Part shown: piece by piece, positions 59,257-64,000 of the stretch
How the letters are laid out: every line of letters begins with the position of its first letter
Position numbering within the stretch: position 1 is the stretch's first letter
From: Parietichytrium sp. I65-24A
Lineage: Eukaryota > Sar > Bigyra > Thraustochytrida > Thraustochytriidae
NCBI GenBank assembly: GCA_012862575.1
Contig: BLSF01000020.1
Span: 1 to 64,000 of the forward strand
Length of the DNA stretch: 64,000 nucleotides
Direction: 5' to 3'
Made by a program: the position numbers and the translations under genes
The notes under the pieces: generated by a model
What the model was told of the DNA's origin: nothing
What the model saw: only the letters and a program-made list of their open reading frames with translations
Database searches by the model: none

Positions 59257-59291
59257 TCTTCCTCTCTCTCTCTATCTCTCTCTCTCTCTCC
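59257..59291. repeat. CT-rich microsatellite
   Basis: CTCTCTCTCTATCTCTCTCT-type tract. Confidence 0.9.
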
Positions 59292-59532
59292 AATCTTGAT
59301 TCACGTGCACGTCGAAAAGCTCCGCAAAAAGGCTCTCACTTTCACTCTGCAGTTTTGCTCTTTTTTCCCCAAGTGGCATGAGTGCGAAACGACAAAATGA
59401 ATGAAAATGTTCTTACTTTCTCTTGCGTTCATCAACAAACAAACAACAAACTAAAGACGAAAAGTTTTGTTTATCGTTTCTTTTTCTCTTTCTTTCTTTA
59501 TACTTTTCCTTCATCTTCTTCGACCAAGTCCA

Positions 59533-59536
<4 letters not shown>

Positions 59537-59570
<34 letters not shown>

Positions 59571-59591
59571 ACTCTTTCTCTCTCTCGAGTC
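59537..59591. repeat. CT microsatellite
   Basis: Nearly pure CT repeats with short CTTT interruptions, keeping pyrimidine-only frames open. Confidence 0.9.
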
Positions 59592-62500
59592 GCACAACTT
59601 GCGTCATTCCATCTCGCGTCTCCTCCCAGCAAGCCGATCTTACCCTCTCACCTACTCCTTCTTTCTTTCCGTCTTTTTCATCCTCCGCCCCTTCCTTCTC
59701 CTTAAGGTCCTGTGTAGATTCCCGCCGGGGTCTTTCTCCCCTTCCTTCTACTATGGTTGCGACTAGGCAATTTGCCGCGTTCTGGGAATGTATGGGATGT
59801 TGCTAACACAAAGTTGAAAGAAAGGGAGTCGTCGAAGACTGGAAGTTCTTGTTGATTGATTGAACAAATTAATCAGTGAACAAATTAATTGATTATTCTA
59901 TTTTCTTTGCGGGCATGTCGAGCGGCGAGCATGAAAACCTAGAGAATGTTTTTTTTCTGTTTCATGAAATCGCTCTCCTTGGATGATGCCGATAAGCCTA
60001 GAGGGAAGGAAGAAAGGAAGGAAGGAAGGAAGGAGATGTGAAAAAAAACGCGGGATGCCTTTACGCCTCGTTCGTTGCAAATCATCGCTGCAGTTTTTGT
60101 GCTGAATAGGGCCGTGTACTCGTCGACCGATTCTTCATGATAGCGTACCCTAAGGAGCACTGGGAGTCGCTCGAAAGTTGGAAGACGTTTTAGTGTGCGC
60201 CACTCGCTGCGCTCTCAAGACATTTATGACTGAATGAATTGCGTGATGTACCACGACGCTCCACCTCAATCAGCTCATCTCTTTCCCTTCCATTGTTACT
60301 ACCTCTTTCAGAGTTTCACATATGTAGGCCTCAGCCAACAACCACCAGCCAGCCCCGAAACCTCAAAATATAAATTTAGGAGATTTAACTCAAATCTTAG
60401 AATTCATATGTCCATCTTCTTGAACGCGGGAGAAGAGCTTATCGACCGACTTGGAGGTGTGGCAAGTGATTTGGCGCGCAGCTAAGTTACAGCACAACGT
60501 GCAGAGTACATGCAACGGCAGTGGAAGCTGGCGAGAGGCACGAGAAATATCGAGAATTGGCAACCTCTCACCGATACGGCTTGTACCAGGTACTATACTC
60601 AGCACTGGACAAACGTTCTACGATTCAATGCCTTGATTTTGGCACCCGTGAGCTTTTCAAAGTTCTACAGGCCTGGCCCAACGTACTGGCAGTGAGAACC
60701 CTGAAGCGACGATCTTGGAGTTCGCATTTACAGTTCGATAAAAAAATATAACAATAGTGTTATGATTTCACAGCACTGGCGCAGAATAGAACAACGCGAC
60801 GATTTGTGCTTTCGTCACTTTGCTCACTCGTGTAGCCCTACAGATCGGCCTTGTGCTGTTTAACTAAGAATGTTATGCAAACGCGAATACTAGACTTGGC
60901 TTTACGGTAAATTATCAATGATGCCGAAGCGGTTGCCGCCAATCAAGCACTCACTCTAAGACTCTGCAATTCATGATTCACTCTCCACCCCCAGCCTTAC
61001 AAAACGCAAAAGTATACTAAAAACGTTCAATTCGCGAACTCTTTTTTGTTTTGTTTCGTGGAGAACGAACGTTGGGCTGCACCCTTACTGACTTGCTACC
61101 TCAACCCTACCATGCGACCGTAATTGCACAACAGCCTCGGTAGCAGACCAATTATCTCATCACTTTGGCTCTTCTTCCCCCTCCCCGCTCTTCTTCTTCT
61201 CTCTCTCCTTCCCTCCTTCCTTTCCTGTCCTTTCGAGCGTCTCCTCACAACGTGTGTGAAGGCCACTTCATTCCTTCTGCCGTTCATTGCGGGAGAAAGC
61301 GGGATAATCCGCGATAGTGCTGCGATCATAGTTCGATGTAGGGCTGGACGGGAGTCGACTTGTAGTTCCACTAATTGTGCAGCACCTTGGAATTTGTGAA
61401 TGAATGCAAAGGGGAACTCCGGCTCCTTCTCTTCCTTGCGCAATTCACGTAGAAGTTCGAGCAGTCTTCAAACTTTGGCGAGCGAGTGAGGCTGCTTTTC
61501 TTTCTCCTCCTCCTTTTCCTTCTCCTTCTCACGTTTTCCCCCTTCCGAAAGCGCCAGAGTCCTATCCTGTACGCTAGGATCTACCCCGAAGGTACCTTCA
61601 ACCTCCTTGAGGGAGCCCTTAGGTTATTAGCCAGGAATATCGATTCTATTAAAATGATTAGCAACAATGCAGAAGTTCGTGAGAGATGTTTTGATGGACT
61701 GAAAATGAAAAGTCGTTTGACTGTGAACTGCACCATGGCTTTGGAGTTGTTGAAGCTCCCATGAGGAGACAGCAGCTCGGTCCGTCCTATTCTGATGAAC
61801 AGTTGGCTCGCAGCAGTTTGCGTTGCTAAATTCTGCTATCCGAGACAAGCGTGGACAGATCCGAACCAAGAAGAAAGCTTTACTTTGCACGTCCAAAACC
61901 AGTGCGTGACCGTTTTCGCTGTTCTTCATTCTTCCACCGAGCAAGTTTGTAGGCGATCTTTCGTCCCCAAAGCTTGCTGGAGGGACTAAAGCTTATGTCT
62001 AGAAGGGCTTTTTCCACACGATAAACATCGATAAACCCTCCAATTCCAGCCCTCCAGGAGGAGGAAAGAATATGCTCAGAAAAGCATTGGTCATCTGCAG
62101 AGGATGGACCCTCCAAGTGTTGTATTCCAAGTCGTATCTTCTGGCTTGCAAAATGAATAACGGCGAAGCGCGAAGGCTCTCTTCTCACTCTTCAATTCTG
62201 TGAGTGCTCGCAACGAGGGATTCTTTTTACGTTTGCTTTTTCGTTGTGAATAATGTAGATGGCGTTGGCCGTAAGTCCCTCAGTTTGAGTTGCTCACCAA
62301 CAGAGTTACAAGTTTCTTTCGTGAGCGCGCTGTTAGTAGGAGATCTAGGCCGTCTACGCTGCGGCCAGCATTTCATAAGCCCTCTCATCAGCGAGAAGGT
62401 ACGAGCACATTTTAGCAGAAGAGCAGGGCCAACAATTAAATATTGCCGATCTTGCATGGTAGTTCGAAAACTCGTAGAACGCCCTTCTTTCTACCAAAGG

Positions 62501-62656
62501 CGCTGCCCTCTCTCTCCCACGCTGCCCACTTGATCGAGTTGAGATGTCCATCTGGACGACAGAAGATGCGTCAGAGTTCCAGCTGCGTCTGTCTGCACGC
62601 TCGTGTCAGTCTGGCTGAAATGAAAATCGAGAAGAAATGTACCATCGGTACTCCGC

Positions 62657-62773
62657 ATGCTAACTATAATTTGTATCAATTTTAAGGCTTTAAGTTTGGA
62701 CGGGCGCACCGCCATCGACGAGGCGTTTTGCGCGCTTGGGATAAGCAAGGTGTCCCGCACTAGCCAATTTTAA
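62657..62773 (+). CDS. Short coding-like frame, unassigned
   Basis: A 38-residue ATG-to-TAA frame ending ALSLDGRTAIDEAFCALGIS then KVSRTSQF. The GC-rich codons contrast with the AT-rich surroundings, as in a captured gene end. It may be the last exon of a lost gene. Confidence 0.22.
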   Translation: MLTIICINFKALSLDGRTAIDEAFCALGISKVSRTSQF

Positions 62774-63058
62774 CATGTTGTGGAAAAACGTAAGGGCAGT
62801 TGGACAAATTCTTCGTAAAAATGGATCAGATCTCTGGAGCATGGCAATAATGGCAATAGGTCTGATGTGCTACATGCGCGGGATTGGGGCGGGGTTGGAA
62901 ATTTTGCCTTCGGCCCTTTATCTCTGTACTCTTGTGCCCCAACCACAGTTTACAACTTCACATCCGTCCGCTTAAAGCTCCTAAATGCCGCGTCGCCACA
63001 TAAATATGAAACCTCCTTCCCAAAGTTTGCGTTGACGTAATTCGTTCGTGGTTTCCCC

Positions 63059-63087
63059 TCTCAGTCTCAGTCTCAGTCTCAGTCTCG
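63059..63087. repeat. TCAGTC hexamer repeat
   Basis: About five tandem TCTCAG units. Confidence 0.9.
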
Positions 63088-64000
63088 GTCACTCTCAATC
63101 CCAACCTGAAACTTCAAGCTCGTCAGGAAATTACAAACTCCTATTCCATAAAAAGAGGTTGCGCGCGCGACTGCGCTCAGAATCGGATTCTTCCACACAC
63201 CAAGACCTCACAGCGCAACCACCGTCGCTCCTATCCGAGCATATCTGAGCCAAAAGTCCAGCTTTTGTCTTCTTGTCATTTTGTCTTCGGGCGAACAGAG
63301 AAGAGCAAACATTGAACATTGAAAGCGCCTAGTTTAGCGAGTGGCATAGCCATGCATAACCAATAAATTTGCCAGTGCCACCTCTCTCACTGCCGCACGG
63401 TTGACTGAACAGTCCAGTTTCATCTGCTTCAACTGATCATCGATGGACCGATTTTGTCAATTTTTATTTTCTTGTTTTGTGGACTATATACAATTCCTAC
63501 AGGTGCAGTAGGACTGTGGTGAAGCCGCTACCTAACCCATAAACTGACACTAAGCTTACTTAGAGAGAGTCTTCTTGACTGAGCAATCCAAATTGCACTT
63601 CAGTTTCTGTGCATAAATAGCTAATACTATAGGACCCTTTGGAAATGCATAAGACCTGATGAGAGGATTGTCCAGCGTACCGCTCCTTCTCTTCCTGCAG
63701 TAAGTAGTTGCTTACCTCCGAGGGTTGTGAGGGAAGAAGAGTCGTCTTACTACACTATTAAGCTCATGGTACGATGAGTTTATCGTGTCTCACTGTACGT
63801 GTACATTGCTGATTTCTTCCTCCTCCTCGCTGCGAGCCAAGATTCGTAGGACACGATAACTCGCTTCAAAATTTGCAGTGATGAACGTTCTGAATTTAAG
63901 GATCGCGAAGGGCAGTACACAGAGAGTACTCAGCTGCTAAAGAGTGTCGGCGGAATCAGGAAGACTATGAAAGAAAGAGGCAAGGCTCTGAAGGCCCTGA

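Larger units (their letters stand above)
57659..64000. other. Gene-poor 6.3-kb right end
   Basis: I find no convincing gene. It contains CT/CTTT microsatellites (59257-59291, 59537-59591), GGAA repeats (about 60003-60033), a TCAGTC array (63059-63087), and two short coding-like frames (58542, 62657). Most longer open frames begin at GTG/TTG or consist of pyrimidine-tract translations. Confidence 0.5.

Noticed and set aside
59062-59806. Overlapping Ser/Leu/Phe-rich plus-strand frames
   Set aside because: They translate CT microsatellites, the starts are mixed, and there is no domain.

Overview
This looks like nuclear DNA of a unicellular photosynthetic eukaryote, most likely a red alga of the Porphyridium type. 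Nearly every recognisable gene is one long uninterrupted reading frame. Long eukaryote-specific proteins are present: a bromodomain/WD40 protein, an SR-type RNA-binding protein, a class C GPCR, DNA ligase I and the mitochondrial protease ATP23. A plant-type DYRK kinase and a complete primase-helicase of the plant/algal TWINKLE type point to Archaeplastida. The taxon is an inference from gene content and gene structure. No rRNA or organelle marker gene is in the window.

Layout. The left 44.7 kb is gene-rich. In order it holds a class C GPCR with three ligand-binding modules (-), a SYLF lipid-binding protein (-), the urease GTPase UreG (+), a 2,476-residue BRWD/PHIP-type chromatin protein (-), an RRM/RanBP2-zinc-finger/RS protein (+), a tandem pseudokinase with a deoxyribosyltransferase-like domain (-), ATP23 (+), DNA ligase I (-), a Ser-rich basic protein (+), TWINKLE (-), acetyl-CoA acetyltransferase (+), an NTF2-like protein (-), a hypothetical protein (+) and DYRKP (+). 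Strands mostly alternate. Convergent 3' ends lie about 290-310 bases apart, while divergent 5' ends are separated by 1-2.8 kb of AT-rich, repeat-studded DNA.

From 44.7 to 56 kb the character changes. Seven identical tRNA-Asn(GTT) genes are scattered among duplicated non-coding DNA, a vWA-domain gene cut by an assembly gap, a head-to-head pair of GFA-domain genes and a decayed DDE_Tnp_4 transposase. A 1.8-kb unit ending in a tRNA-Asn gene occurs twice in a row, and single-N gaps flank the first copy, so this part may be partly an assembly artefact. A bZIP transcription factor (-) follows. The last 6.3 kb (57.7-64 kb) holds CT-rich microsatellites and no convincing gene.

Functionally this is a housekeeping neighbourhood. 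Nuclear DNA ligase I and organellar TWINKLE sit close together on the same strand, and each carries Asn-Ala runs encoded by the same GCATTC hexamer. No operon-like pathway or secondary-metabolite cluster is evident. The most unusual proteins are the three-module GPCR and the tandem pseudokinase fusion. The genome track I worked from allowed GTG/TTG starts, so I moved the start to the first plausible ATG for the GPCR, SYLF, UreG, ATP23, ligase, both GFA genes, the bZIP gene and the hypothetical gene at 40 kb.
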